Positions 42,425-55,564 of a stretch of DNA of 64,000 nt are shown piece after piece; within the stretch, counting starts at the first letter, position 1; each line of letters opens with the position of its first letter. The stretch spans positions 8,308,001 through 8,372,000 of the forward strand of contig OX621266.1 of assembly GCA_951640165.1 (NCBI GenBank). The letters run 5' to 3'. Under the pieces are notes generated by a model, which was given only the letters and a program-made list of their open reading frames with translations, made no database searches and was not told where the DNA came from. The position numbers were made by a program, and so were the translations under genes. Source of the DNA: Pseudoips prasinana (lineage: Eukaryota; Arthropoda; Insecta; Lepidoptera; Nolidae).

Positions 42425-43984
42425 GGATCAAAAGGCAATACTGGCGATTTTGGATTATCTAATCACTTGAATGTGATTGGAAAGTTGGCGTCGAAGTATT
42501 GCTAACAGTGTTCGTCTTCCCCATTAAATACTGATACGGTATTGTTTTACGTGCCAACATAGGTGTCGAGATTGTTACAATTTCTCCAAAGGACGGTGAA
42601 GGTACCGCATTCAATCCTATTGAAGAAGGTGAGGATGAGTTGGTGCAAGGTGCTGTTGTAAGAGGTGTTGAGAGAAGTACGTCTTCCTGTAGTCATTGGT
42701 AGATCGTTGAGCACCTGTTCCTTTGTAAGCCGTCTCGGACTCATGATTCTGCCTCCCTCAGTTCTCACACCTCAGTAATATTTAGAAAAGCGATTACAAA
42801 TTTTGTAGTAATAAGTTCCAAAAGGATATCATGTGCTAAAACCTAAGGGCTGCACCTCAGCTATTATATGTACTCTGTGACGCATCCACGACCCACACCT
42901 GCGACCTACGACACCCCGATAGTGGCAGGACGACCCCTCCTCTCTTTTCCCTTTGACGGCGTGCACCTACCGCTGCCTAGGCGATAATTGGCCGGCCTGC
43001 CAAGGATAACCTCTACTCACAGACAAAGGAACTAGTGATGGAGAGAGAAAATATTGTGAACCATATTCTCAATTTTCATCCATCAATAAATCAACGTTGA
43101 GGAATATCGGAGTCATTGTTACTTCGTGACGCTGCATTTGCTTTCTTTTCTTTTAAAATTTCTAAACAAAATTCATATAACAAAACGTACGCAACATAAA
43201 CACAATGAATGAACGCTAAAGAAGCCAAGCGCCAACGAACAACGACGCTAGAATAATTTAAAAAACGCCGTGTGTGATTGGCCTAAAATAGTTAAGTTAT
43301 ACTGCTTTGTTATTGTTACATTTTTCTTTCCTTTTATAATTTCGAACTGTATTTTGCCATAAAAATGTCAATTTTAGCCTGTAAATAAAACGTATGCTGA
43401 GGCTTCTGCGTACGTTTTCGCTTATTTGACTTTGTTATTCTCGAGGCAGCAGCGTACTTTTCAGCTGCTGCCATTGAGAAACACTAGAATCGTCATTACT
43501 ACGCGCTGGAGTGTCTTCTCATCTTTTTTCATTTAAAATTACATCTAAATTAGATTTTTAAATCTGTTGCGTAATTTGACGGTTTGTACTGCTGGATGTT
43601 CGTAAGACTTAAGGAGACTGTTTCACGGCTACCGAAGGGACTTTCGGTTCTTTTCTTTAAGAAGCTATGGGAGTCTTTCTATTTAGGCTCCAGCCATTGG
43701 TTCACTTTTTCTATAGACCTCTTGATTTCAGGATCAAAAGGCAATACTGGCGATTTTGGATTATCTAATCACTTTAATGTGATTGGAAAGTTGGCGTCGA
43801 AGTATTGCTAACAGTGTACGTCTTGCCCATTAAAGACTGCGACGATATTGTTTTGCGTGCCAAACATAGGTGCAGAGATTGTTACAATTTCTCCAAAGGA
43901 CGGTGAAGGTACCGCATTCAATCCTATTGAATAAGGTGAAGATGAGGTGGTGCAAGGTACTGTTGTAAGAGGAGTTAAGAGAAG

Positions 43985-44515
43985 TACCTATAGATTTAAA
44001 AGTGTCTCCTTTGTCTTTGTGGTTATTTTAGAAGCATTCAGGAGGCAAGTGCTTTGGTGCTGCCTTGTTGGACGAACACAAATGCCGAAGCGATGCATTG
44101 GCTATTTTTTTGTTGTTTTTATCTTCATTTGTATCATTTGCTTGAATCTTCGCTGATTTGGTTCCTTGATTTACTAAGGCCGTCTTCATAGACATCAGAT
44201 GTTATCAAGTCTGATCTCTGTGGGACAAATCCCTTAATATTAGGATTTAAAATTATCCTGCTCGAAATTGCAATGACACAACTCGGGTCCATATTTTCTT
44301 CATCGGTGGGACACTGTAAGTCTTGTACCATTCTAATCATATCTGTGCTCCCACGCAAATCTGGTCATGTATCTTCCTGGAGTGTTATTTTATATGCAAT
44401 GATTCCCCAAATTTGAGTTCAAAATCCTCTTCTGGTTCTTCGACATGTGTTGACGGAGAGGCATTTCTATAACATAACGAATGACCTTCCAAGGCCGCAC
44501 GTCTTCCTTCAGTCA
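43985..44515 (-). pseudogene. Coding remnant kept only in satellite monomer 2
   Basis: About 520 bp lie between satellite phrases that are adjacent in all other monomers. The minus strand reads through the monomer boundary in frame: LTKVQVLNDLAMTEGRRAAL, GHSLCYRNASPSTHVEEPEE, DFELKFGESLHIK. After one shift come LRGSTDMIRMVQDLQCPTDE, NPNIKGFVPQRSDLITSDVY and LSKSRNQISEDSSK. I do not recognise the protein. Continuous reading across the edge suggests that the other monomers lost this part by deletion. Confidence 0.6.
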
Positions 44516-44533
44516 TTGCTAGATCGTTGAGCA

Positions 44534-44594
44534 CCTGTACCTTTGTAAGCCGTCTCGTACTTCATGAGTACGAGACGGCTTACAAAGGAACAGG
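44534..44594. repeat. Short inverted duplication in monomer 2
   Basis: CTTTGTAAGCCGTCTCGTAC (from 44541) is repeated in inverted form after a few bases, ending near 44594 (arms about 28 bp with one mismatch). Other monomers have only one arm. Confidence 0.8.
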
Positions 44595-45024
44595 TAGAAC
44601 GTCTGCCTCCCTCAGTTCTCACACCTCAGTAATATTTAGAAAAGCGATGACAAACTTTGTAGTTATAAGTTCCCAAAAGGATATCATGTGCTAAAACCTA
44701 AGGGCTGCACCTCAGCTATTGTATGTACTCTATGACGCATCCACGACCCACACCTGCGACCTACGACACCCCGATTGTGCCAGAGCCCGGTTCGTTGAAC
44801 AGCGGCGATATTGTGGGAGTGGACGCGGCAGGACGACCCCCTTCTCTCTTTTTTCCCTTTGACAGCGTGCACCTACCGCTGCCTAGGCGATGATTGGCCT
44901 ACCTGCCAAGTATAACCACTACTCACAGACAAAGAAACAAGTGAAGGAGATAGAAAATATTGTGAACCATGTTCTCAATTTTCATCCATCAATAGATCAA
45001 CGTTGGGGAATATTGGAGTCATTG

Positions 45025-45453
45025 TTATTCCGTGAAGCTGCATTTGCTTTTGTTTTTTTTTAAATCCGTCAACGTATGCCAAGGCTCTTGTGCACTTTTT
45101 CGCTTATTCGACTTTGTTATTCTCGAGGCAGCAGAGTACTTTAGCAGCTGCTGCGATTGAGAAACATCAGAGTCGTCATTACTACGCGCTGGAGTGACTT
45201 CCCATATTTTTTCATTTGAAATAACATCTAAATTAGTCCAAGTATCTACAGGTCCAGATTTTTCTTTCAATTTACTTCCCTGCAAATACTTCTTATCCGA
45301 ATCTGCTGCGTAATTTGATGGTTTGTACTGCTGGATGTTAATAAGACTTATGGAGCCTGTTTCACTTGGGCGTTCATTATCCTCGGCTACCGAAGGGACT
45401 TTCGGTTCTTTTCTTTCTTTGACTACATTACGTTCCGGAATTAATTTCAGTGC
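45025..45453 (-). pseudogene. 143-codon open frame in satellite monomer 3
   Basis: Open from 45453 to the stop at 45025-45027. Reads LIPERNVVKERKEPKVPSVA, SLINIQQYKPSNYAADSDKK, SGPVDTWTNLDVISNEKIWE, TPARSNDDSDVSQSQQLLKY and ITKSNKRKSAQEPWHTLTDL. It is polar and Ser/Lys-rich, without a known domain. The same segment in the regular monomers is recognisable (LTNIQQYKPSNYATD) but shortened and full of stops. The sequence just upstream (ATAAG before the CTG at 45450) could be an intron end. Parent gene unknown. Confidence 0.6.
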
Positions 45454-46390
45454 TTATGAACGTTTTAATAGCTAAGTTTCTTACTTTCACTTTTTACCAC
45501 CAGGCAGGTGGTAAACAAATAGCAGCATATTTGGAATATGGCCGGATGATATCACAAAGCCAAGTAAGGTCATGAGGAGAGGGTATAATTCAACTCCCGC
45601 GTCCGCTCCACCGTCGCCGTGGGAAGCTGAAGAGAACTTTAAGGCGTCAAAGTCCCGAGTAAGTTTCAGATTGCATTCTAATTATTTAGGTATGTGTTTG
45701 ATAAATAGTTGTATTTTAAGATTTACTCACGCTCTTGCTTCAGATTGCTCAGTAGCCTTTGATATTAGCCTTAGTGACTGTTGTTTTATCACTACAGCTT
45801 GGGGTAAAAATTTCACATGCCACTAACATATGGAGCAGAAGAGATGTAACCTCCTAAACCAACCAACCCATCTATAGACAGGCTGCATACAAGCCTCGGC
45901 AATTATGATCCAATGTTAGTACATGAATAAATTACAATGTGTGACAATCTGAAAGATCCAAATTATTCAAGCGTCCATAAAAATAAATCTATATCACTCA
46001 AACCTTTGGAGTCTTCAATATGGTCTTAGTACTTATAGAGTAGTCTCTTCTATGGGAAAACCAGTTCATAAGTCTTACCCATATTTTTTTTTATATAACT
46101 TGTGCGGTATACTATGGATATCATAGACTGACTTATAAATTGTTCACAAACAAAATTTGGCTTTCAGTTATAATAATATTCAAATAACTCTCTACCTTCA
46201 CACCTACTATTACATTTGGCTTGGCACCGACTTCAAACCTATTAAAAGGTAGCACATACAAATTCTAGTATTTCATTAATATTAAAGGTATTGCGTGTGC
46301 ATAAGAGATGTATTAAATTAAATCTTTATTAAGATATTTTTTAATACTTTTTAGTATTTGAAGTCGGTTTTTTTAAACGAAGTTTTTTTA
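45454..46390 (+). other. Non-satellite segment inside monomer 3, with an exon-like frame
   Basis: Replaces the corresponding satellite part. A plus-strand stretch reads GIWPDDITKPSKVMRRGYNS and PASAPPSPWEAEENFKASKS and is followed directly by a good 5' splice site (CGA then GTAAGT at 45658-45663). The rest is AT-rich without frames. The satellite resumes at about 46391. Confidence 0.35.
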
Positions 46391-49300
46391 TGATCCATTA
46401 ATAAATCAACGTTGAGGAATATCGGAGTCATTGTTACTTCGTGACGCTGCATTTGCTTTCTTTTCTTTTAAAATTTCTAAACAAAATTCATATAACAAAA
46501 AGTACGCAACATAAACACAATGAATGAACGCTAAAGAAACCAAGCGCCAACGAACAACGACGCTAGAATAATTTAAAAAACGCCGTGTGTGATTGGCCGA
46601 AAATAGTTCAAGCTATACTGCTTTGTTACTATCTCTTTCTGTCGTATGGGAAAGACAGAGTAAAATGACAAATTTCGTAATATTTGATGGATTAGCTAAC
46701 CTAGGTACTTCCTTTTCTAATTTCGAACTGTATTTTGCCATAAAAATGTCAATTTAAGCCTGTTAATAAAACGTATGCTAAGGCTTCTGCGTACGTTTTC
46801 GTTTATTTGACTTTGTTATTCTCGAGGCAGCAGCGTACTTTTCAGCTGCTGCGATTGTGAAACACCAGAATCGTCATTACTACGCGCTGGAGTGTCTTCT
46901 CATCTTTTTTCATTTAAAATTACATCTAAATTAGATTTTTAAATCTGTTGCGTAATTTGACGGTTTGTACTGCTGGATGTTCGTAAGACTTAAGGAGACT
47001 GTTTCACGGCTACCGAAGGGACTTTCGGTTCTTTTCTTTAAGAAGCTATGGGAGTCTTTCTATTTAGGCTCCAGCCATTGGTTCACTTTTTCTATAGACC
47101 TCTTGATTTCAGGATCAAAAGGCAATACTGGCGATTTTGGATTATCTAATCACTTTAATGTGATTGGAAAGTTGGCGTCGAAGTATTGCTAACAGTGTAC
47201 GTCTTGCCCTACAAAGACTGCGACGATATTGTTTTGCGTGTCAAACGTAGGTGTCGAGATTGTTACAATTTCTCCAAAGGACGGTGAAGGTACCGCATTC
47301 AATCCTATTGAATAAGGTGACGATGAGGTGGTGCAAGGTACTGTTGTAAGAGGAGTTGAGAGAATACGTCTTCCTGTAGTCATTGGTAGATCGTTGAGCA
47401 CCTGTTCCTTTGTAAGCCGTCTCGGACTCATAATTCTGCCTCACTCAGTTCTCACACATCAGTAAAATTTAGAAAATCGATGACAAACTTTGTAGTTATA
47501 AGTTCCAAAAGTATATCATGTGCTTAAACCTAAGGGCTGCACCTCAGCTATTGTATGTACTCTGTGACGCATCCACGACCCACACCTGCGACCTACGACA
47601 CCCCGTTAGTGGCAGGACGACCCCTCCTCTCTTTTCCCTTTGACGGCGTGCACCTACCGCTGCCTAGGCGCTGATTGGCCGGCCTGCCAAGGATAACCTC
47701 TACTCACAGACAAAGAAACTAGTGAAGGAGAGAGAAAATATTGTGAACATGTTCTCAATTTTCATCCATCAATAAATCAACGTTGAGGAATATCGGAGTC
47801 ATTGTTACTTCGTGACGCTGCATTTGCTTTATTTTCTTTTAAAATTTCTAAACAAAATTCATATAACATAAAGTACGAAACATAAACACAATAAATGAAC
47901 GCTAAAGAAACCAAGCGCCAACGAACAACGACGCAAGAATAATTTTAAAAACGCCGTGTGTGATTGGCCTAAAATAGTTCAAGTTATACTGCTTTGTTAT
48001 TGTTACATTTTTCTTTCCTTTTATAATTTCGAACTGTATTTTGCCATAAAAATGTCAATTTAAGCCTGTAAATAAAACGTATGCTAAGGCTTCTGCGTAC
48101 GTTTTCGCTTATTTGACTTTGTTATTCTCGAGGCAGCAGCGTACTTTTCAGCTGCTGCGATTGTGAAACACCAGAATCGTCATTACTACGCGCTGGAGTG
48201 TCTTCTCATCTTTTTTCATTTAAAATTACATCTAAATTAGATTTTTAAATCTGTTGCGTAATTTGACGGTTTGTACTGCTGGATGTTCGTAAGACTTAAG
48301 GAGACTGTTTCACGGCTACCGAAGGGACTTTCGGTTCTTTTCTTTAAGAAGCTATGGGAGTCTTTCTATTTAGGCTCCAGCCATTGGTTCACTTTTTCTA
48401 TAGACTTCTTGATTTCAGGATCAAAAGGCAATACTGGCGATTTTGGATTATCTAATCACTTTAATGTGATTGGAAAGTTGGCGTCGAAGTATTGCTAACA
48501 GTGTACGTCTTGCCCTACAAAGACTGCGACTATATTGTTTTGCGTGCCAAACGTAGGTGTCGAGATTGTTACAATTTCTCCAAAGGACGGTGAAGGTACC
48601 GCATTCAATCCTATTGAATAAGGTGACGATGAGGTGGTGCAAGGTACTGTTGTAAGAGGAGTTGAGAGAATACGTCTTCCTGTAGTCATTGGTAGATCGT
48701 TGAGCACCTGTTCCTTTGTAAGCCGTCTCGGACTCATAATTCTGCCTCACTCAGTTCTCACACATCAGTAAAATTTAGAAAATCGATGACAAACTTTGTA
48801 GTTATAAGTTCCAAAAGTATATCATGTGCTTAAACCTAAGGGCTGCACCTCAGCTATTGTATGTACTCTGTGACGCATCCACGACCCACACCTGCGACCT
48901 ACGACACCCCGATAGTGGCAGGACGACCCCTCCTCTCTTTTCCCTTTGACGGCGTGCACCTACCGCTGCCTAGGCGATGATTGGCCGGCCTGCCAAGGAT
49001 AACCTCTACTCACAGACAAAGAAACTAGTGAAGGAGAGAGAAAATATTGTGAACATGTTCTCAATTTTCATCCATCAATAAATCAACGTTGAGGAATATC
49101 GGAGTCATTGTTACTTCGTGATGCTGCATTTGCTTTATTTTCTTTTAAAATTTCTAAACAAAATTCATATAACATAAAGTACGAAACATAAACACAATGA
49201 ATGAACGCTGAAGAAACCAAGCGCCAACGAACAACGACGCAAGAATAATTTTAAAAACGCCGTGTGTGATTGGCCTAAAATAGTTCAAGTTATACTGCTT

Positions 49301-52300
49301 TGTTATTGTTACATTTTTCTTTCCTTTTATAATTTCGAACTGTATTTTGCCATAAAAATGTCAATTTAAGCCTGTAAATAAAACGTATGCTAAGGCTTCT
49401 GCGTACGTTTTCGCTTATTTGACTTTGTTATTCTCGAGGCAGCAGCGTACTTTTCAGCTGCTGCGATTGTGAAACACCAGAATCGTCATTACTACGCGCT
49501 GGAGTGTCTTCTCATCTTTTTTCATTTAAAATTACATCTAAATTAGATTTTTAAATCTGTTGCGTAATTTGACGGTTTGTACTGCTGGATGTTCGTAAGA
49601 CTTAAGGAGACTGTTTCACGGCTACCGAAGGGACTTTCGGTTCTTTTCTTTAAGAAGCTATGGGAGTCTTTCTATTTAGGCTCCAGCCATTGGTTCACTT
49701 TTTCTATAGACCTCTTGATTTCAGGATCAAAAGGCAATACTGGCGATTTTGGATTATCTAATCACTTTAATGTGATTGGAAAGTTGGCGTCGAAGTATTG
49801 CTAACAGTGTACGTCTTGCCCTACAAAGACTGCGACGATGTTGTTTTGCGTGCCAAACATAGGTGTCGAGATTGTTACAATTTCTCCAAAGGACGGTGAA
49901 GGTACCGCATTCAATCCTATTGAATAAGGTGACGATGAGGTGGTGCAAGGTACTGTTGTAAGAGGAGTTGAGAGAATACGTCTTCCTGTAGTCATTGGTA
50001 GATCGTTGAGCACCTGTTCCTTTGTAAGCCGTCTCGGACTCATAATTCTGCCTCACTCAGTTCTCACACATCAGTAAAATTTAGAAAATCGATGACAAAC
50101 TTTGTAGTTATAAGTTCCAAAAGTATATCATGTGCTTAAACCTAAGGGCTGCACCTCAGCTATTGTATGTACTCTGTGACGCATCCACGACCCACACCTG
50201 CGACCTACGACACCCCGATAGTGGCAGGACGACCCCTCCTCTCTTTTCCCTTTGACGGCGTGCACCTACCGCTGCCTAGGCGATGATTGGCCGGCCTGCC
50301 AAGGATAACCTCTACTCACAGACAAAGAAACTAGTGAAGGAGAGAGAAAATATTGTGAACATGTTCTCAATTTTCATCCATCAATAAATCAACGTTGAGG
50401 AATATCGGAGTCATTGTTACTTCGTGATGCTGCATTTGCTTTATTTTCTTTTAAAATTTCTAAACAAAATTCATATAACATAAAGTACGAAACATAAACA
50501 CAATGAATGAACGCTAAAGAAACCAAGCGCCAACGAACAACGACGCAAGAATAATTTTAAAAACGCCGTGTGTGATTGGCCTAAAATAGTTCAAGTTATA
50601 CTGCTTTGTTATTGTTACATTTTTCTTTCCTTTTATAATTTCGAACTGTATTTTGCCATAAAAATGTCAATTTAAGCCTGTAAATAAAACGTATGCTAAG
50701 GCTTCTGCGTACGTTTTCGCTTATTTGACTTTGTTATTCTCGAGGCAGCAGCGTACTTTTCAGCTGCTGCGATTGTGAAACACCAGAATCGTCATTACTA
50801 CGCGCTGGAGTGTCTTCTCATCTTTTTTCATTTAAAATTACATCTAAATTAGATTTTTAAATCTGTTGCGTAATTTGACGGTTTGTACTGCTGGATGTTC
50901 GTAAGACTTAAGGAGACTGTTTCACGGCTACCGAAGGGACTTTCGGTTCTTTTCTTTAAGAAGCTATGGGAGTCTTTCTATTTAGGCTCCAGCCATTGGT
51001 TCACTTTTTCTATAGACCTCTTGATTTCAGGATCAAAAGGCAATACTGGCGATTTTGGATTATCTAATCACTTTAATGTGATTGGAAAGTTGGCGTCGAA
51101 GTATTGCTAACAGTGTACGTCTTGCCCTACAAAGACTGCGACGATGTTGTTTTGCGTGCCAAACGTAGGTGTCGAGATTGTTACAATTTCTCCAAAGGAC
51201 GGTGAAGGTACCGCATTCAATCCTATTGAATAAGGTGACGATGAGGTGGTGCAAGGTACTGTTGTAAGAGGAGTTGAGAGAATACGTCTTCCTGTAGTCA
51301 TTGGTAGATCGTTGAGCACCTGTTCCTTTGTAAGCCGTCTCGGACTCATAATTCTGCCTCACTCAGTTCTCACACATCAGTAAAATTTAGAAAATCGATG
51401 ACAAACTATGTAGTTATAAGTTCCAAAAGTATATCATGTGCTTAAACCTAAGGGCTGCACCTCAGCTATTGTATGTACTCTGTGACGCATCCACGACCCA
51501 CACCTGCGACCTACGACACCCCGATAGTGGCAGGACGACCCCTCCTCTCTTTTCCCTTTGACGGCGTGCACCTACCGCTGCCTAGGCGATGATTGGCCGG
51601 CCTGCCAAGGATAACCTCTACTCACAGACAAAAAAACTAGTGAAGGAGAGAGAAAATATTGTGAACATGTTCTCAATTTTCATCCATCAATAAATCAACG
51701 TTGAGGAATATCGGAGTCATTGTTACTTCGTGACGCTGCATTTGCTTTATTTTCTTTTAAAATTTCTAAACAAAATTCATATAACATAAAGTACGAAACA
51801 TAAACACAATGAATGAACGCTAAAGAAACCAAGCGCCAACGAACAACGACGCAAGAATAATTTTAAAAACGCCGTGTGTGATTGGCCTAAAATAGTTCAA
51901 GTTATACTGCTTTGTTATTGTTACATTTTTCTTTCCTTTTATAATTTCGAACTGTATTTTGCCATAAAAATGTCAATTTAAGCCTGTAAATAAAACGTAT
52001 GCTAAGGCTTCTGCGTACGTTTTCGCTTATTTGACTTTGCGTACTTTTCAGCTGCTGCGATTGTGAAACACCAGAATCGTCATTACTACGCGCTGGAGTG
52101 TCTTCTCATCTTTTTTCATTTAAAATTACATCTAAATTAGATTTTTAAATCTGTTGCGTAATTTGACGGTTTGTACTGCTGGATGTTCGTAAGACTTAAG
52201 GAGACTGTTTCACGGCTACCGAAGGGACTTTCGGTTCTTTTCTTTAAGAAGCTATGGGAGTCTTTCTATTTAGGCTCCAGCCATTGGTTCACTTTTTCTA

Positions 52301-53273
52301 TAGACCTCTTGATTTCAGGATCAAAAGGCAATACTGGCGATTTTGGATTATCTAATCACTTTAATGTGATTGGAAAGTTGGCGTCGAAGTATTGCTAACA
52401 GTGTACGTCTTGCCCTACAAAGACTGCGACGATATTGTTTTGCGTGCCAAACGTAGGTGTCGAGATTGTTACAATTTCTCCAAAGGACGGTGAAGGTACC
52501 GCATTCAATCCTATTGAATAAGGTGACGATGAGGTGGTGCAAGGTACTGTTGTAAGAGGAGTTGAGAGAAGTACGTCTTCCTGTAGTCATTGGTAGATCG
52601 TTGAGCACCTGTTCCTTTGTAAGCCGTCTCGGACTCATAATTCTGCCTCACTCAGTTCTCACACCTCAGTAAAATTTAGAAAATCGATGACAAACTTTGT
52701 AGTTATAAGTTCCAAAAGTATATCATGTGCTTAAACCTAAGGGCTGCACCTCAGCTATTGTATGTACTCTGTGACGCATCCACGACCCACACCTGCGACC
52801 TACGACACCCCGATAGTGGCAGGAAGACCCCTCCTCTCTTTTCCCTTTGATGGCGTGCACCTACCGCTGCCTAGGCGATGATTGGCCGGCCTGCCAAGGA
52901 TAACCTCTACTCACAGACAAAGAAACTAGTGAAGGAGAGAGAAAATATTGTGAACATGTTCTCAATTTTCATCCATCAATAAATCAACGTTGAGGAATAT
53001 CGGAGTCATTGTTATTTCGTGACGCTGCATTTGCTTTATTTTCTTTTAAAATTTCTAAACAAAATTCATATAACATAAAGTACGAAACATAAACACAATG
53101 AATGAACGCTAAAGAAACCAAGCGCCAACGAACAACGACGCAAAAATAATTTTAAAAACGCCGTGTGTGATTGGCCTAAAATAGTTCAAGTTATACTGCT
53201 TTGTTATTGTTACATTTTTCTTTCCTTTTATAATTTCGAACTGTATTTTGCCATAAAAATGTCAATTTAAGCC

Positions 53274-55564
53274 TTTTTTTTTTTTTTTTTTTTTTTTTGA
53301 TAAGGCAGGGGGAATGCTAATGCATGCCACCCGCAAAAAGTGTCTGCGGGTGGGTATGTCGGACTCGCACCGACTAAACCTAACCTGCCGTGGACTTCTT
53401 CTGGCGCCTGATACGGGGAGCCCCGGGAACGCGGGTATGCTGCTCCGGTGCTCCCCTTTTGCGCCGTGTCCCAGATGGTCGGGACACGCACCCGGGGAGA
53501 GCTGTGGGTTGCTCTCTCCATTTGCCGACTCCTGCCAGTACGGCACAGCGACTGCGCCACAAACAGTTCGCTGTCTTCCCGGGGCTGCTTGCACGTGGCG
53601 GCAGTAGAGGACACTTCTCATACTGCCACCGCAACCCCGAGGGGAGTAGGGCTAACGGCTGCCGCCGCCGCCCCGACGCCTCCTCCGTCTACGAGCGGGA
53701 TCGGCTCGTTCCCGATCCCGCTCGGCGGCTTCCTTCTGCAGCAAAACTGCCTCACAGAAGGAGACCACGGCGTCCCATTTGGTGGAGTCGCCAGCCAGCA
53801 TCGCACACACGACTGCTGGCGGCGAAAGATCCCGTCCGATCTCAGCGACCAAGACTCGTCTCTCGGCCTCCCAGGCCGGGCACTCCTCCAGCGTATGCTG
53901 GGCAGAGTCCAGGTCGCTCCCGCAATGGTGACAATGTGTCGTCGCTTCTCGGCCGATCCGGCACAGATACTCACCGAAACACCCGTGTCCGGTGAGTATC
54001 TGTGTCAGTCTGTAGGTGACGTAACCGCCCTTCCTTCCCACCCAGGCCTCGAGGTGAGGCAGGATAGCACCGACGGCACGTTGGCGCGCGTTCAGGCGCA
54101 ACTCCAGCCGTGCGCGCCACTGTGTAAGTACGCGCCGGTGTGCATCCCGCCTATAGGCAATGAGCGTCTGCTCTGGCGCCTCACCGCTCTCCCGGCGGAC
54201 GCGGATTTCGGTGAAAACCATCGCGTCGACTGCCGCCAGGAGATCAAACGGCGGGAAGCGCGCCAGGAGTGTCGCCGCCTCAAAGGATACCGTCCGGTAT
54301 CCTCGTGCGATCCGTATGGCCACCACACGCTGCAGGCTATTCAAAATAGCCCTGCAGCGGGAGGCGCCCGTCAGGCGTTCAGACCAGACGGGCGCCCCAT
54401 AAAGGACCATGGATCGCACGACACCTCCGTAGAGGCGGCGAACTTCTTCCCTGGGACCCCCGAGGTTCGGCAAAAGCCGGTGTAACGCACCGGTTACCCG
54501 GCGCACTCGGGGGGCCAGACGCTCGAAATGCTCCTCGAAGCCCCATCAGCTGTCTAGGGTGAGGCCCAGGTACTTCATGTACCGCCCCACCCTGACCTCT
54601 GCGTCACCTACACGCATCGACATATTGGGTGGTTCCATCCTACGGCGTAAGCCGTGGAACCATAGCGCCTCGGTCTTGTGAGGCGCTACCCGAAGGCCCA
54701 ATCTCAAAATGGCCGCGACGACACACGCAACTCCGAGTTCGGCGAGCCGTACCGCCCGCTGGAAGCTTACCTCCCGGGCTATGACGAGCGTGTCGTCCGC
54801 ATAGCAGACGACGCTCACTCCGGGAGGGAGGCTAATCCGCAGGACCGCATCGTATGCGAGGCTCCATAGCAGAGGTCCCAACACGGACCCCTGAGGAACC
54901 CCGCAGGAGAGCTCCCTCTGGATCTCAATCCCGTTCCGACCGACGAATTTGATCGTCCTGTCGCGCAAATATGCCCCGACTATACCACGGAGATAGGGAG
55001 GCACGTTATGATGCACCAGTGCCTCCCGTATCGCCCGCCAGGGGACGGAGTTGAAGGCGTTGACGATGTCTAAGCTCACCGCCAACGCCACCCCCCCCCG
55101 CCCGAACGGCGGGCTCCGACAGGGCGCGGACGCGGTTGATCGCGTCCAGCGTCGAACGTCCCTGCCGGAAACCGAACTGGTTGTCCGATAAGTCGGGGCC
55201 AACGCGCGACAGATGCTCGCTGAGACGGGCGGCTATGACACGCTCAAAGAGCTTGCCCGCCTCGTCCAGCAAGCAGATTGGTCGGAACGCCGAGGGAGAA
55301 TCGGCGGTCCTGCCCGGCTTCTGCAGAAGCACAAGCCTTGCCTCTTTCCAGCAGGTGGGGAACACGGCACTATGGAGGCAGCTGGTGAACAGTTGCCTCA
55401 TCCGGTCCCCCAGGACTGCCAGGGCGCAAACCCACGCCCTGCCCGGTATTCCATCCGGGCCAGGGGCGGTATTACGGGCCGCAAGTCGCCGTACTGCTCG
55501 GTCCAACTCCCCCTCCGTCACCTCCAACTGATCGTCCCAATCATGGTACGATGGAGACGGAGGG
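53274..55564 (-). mobile_element. 5'-truncated R1-clade LINE inserted in satellite monomer 8
   Basis: T-run at 53274-53299 (poly(A) on the minus strand), 3' UTR, ORF2 C-terminal two thirds. The satellite phrase TGTCAATTTAAGCC stands at 53260-53273 and again at 55565-55578, a 14-bp target duplication. Strong GC-richness contrasts with the array. There is no 28S rDNA at either side, so this is not an R1 at its classical target. Its 3' 650 bp match the truncated copy at 16369-17033. Confidence 0.93.
53652..55527 (-). pseudogene. R1-clade ORF2: RT and C-terminal zinc finger
   Basis: RT starts within the fingers: NTAPGPDGIPGRAWV, FRPICLLDEAGKLFERVIA, NQFGFRQGRSTLDAI. A frameshift at a run of nine C (55091-55099) follows. 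Then VSLDIVNAFNSVPW (motif A), GVPQGSVLGPLLWSLAYD (motif B), VVCYADDTLVIA (catalytic YADD) and KYLGLTLDS with a TGA (about 54546) that probably replaced an Arg codon. The thumb (WGFEEHFERLAPRVRRV) and the CCHC finger CHHCGSDLDSAQHTLEEC (about 53925) follow, with an Arg-rich end. Endonuclease and ORF1 are absent because of 5' truncation. Only two lesions, so a fairly recent copy. Confidence 0.9.

Noticed and set aside
53390..54485. Long plus-strand frames (201 and 345 residues) over the R1 element
   Set aside because: Antisense of GC-rich LINE ORF2, low-complexity Pro/Arg/Ser composition, no domain. The same shadows appear at 16.5-17.0 kb.
53274..55564. R1 insertion marking 28S rDNA
   Set aside because: Flanks are satellite on both sides; no rRNA sequence in the window.
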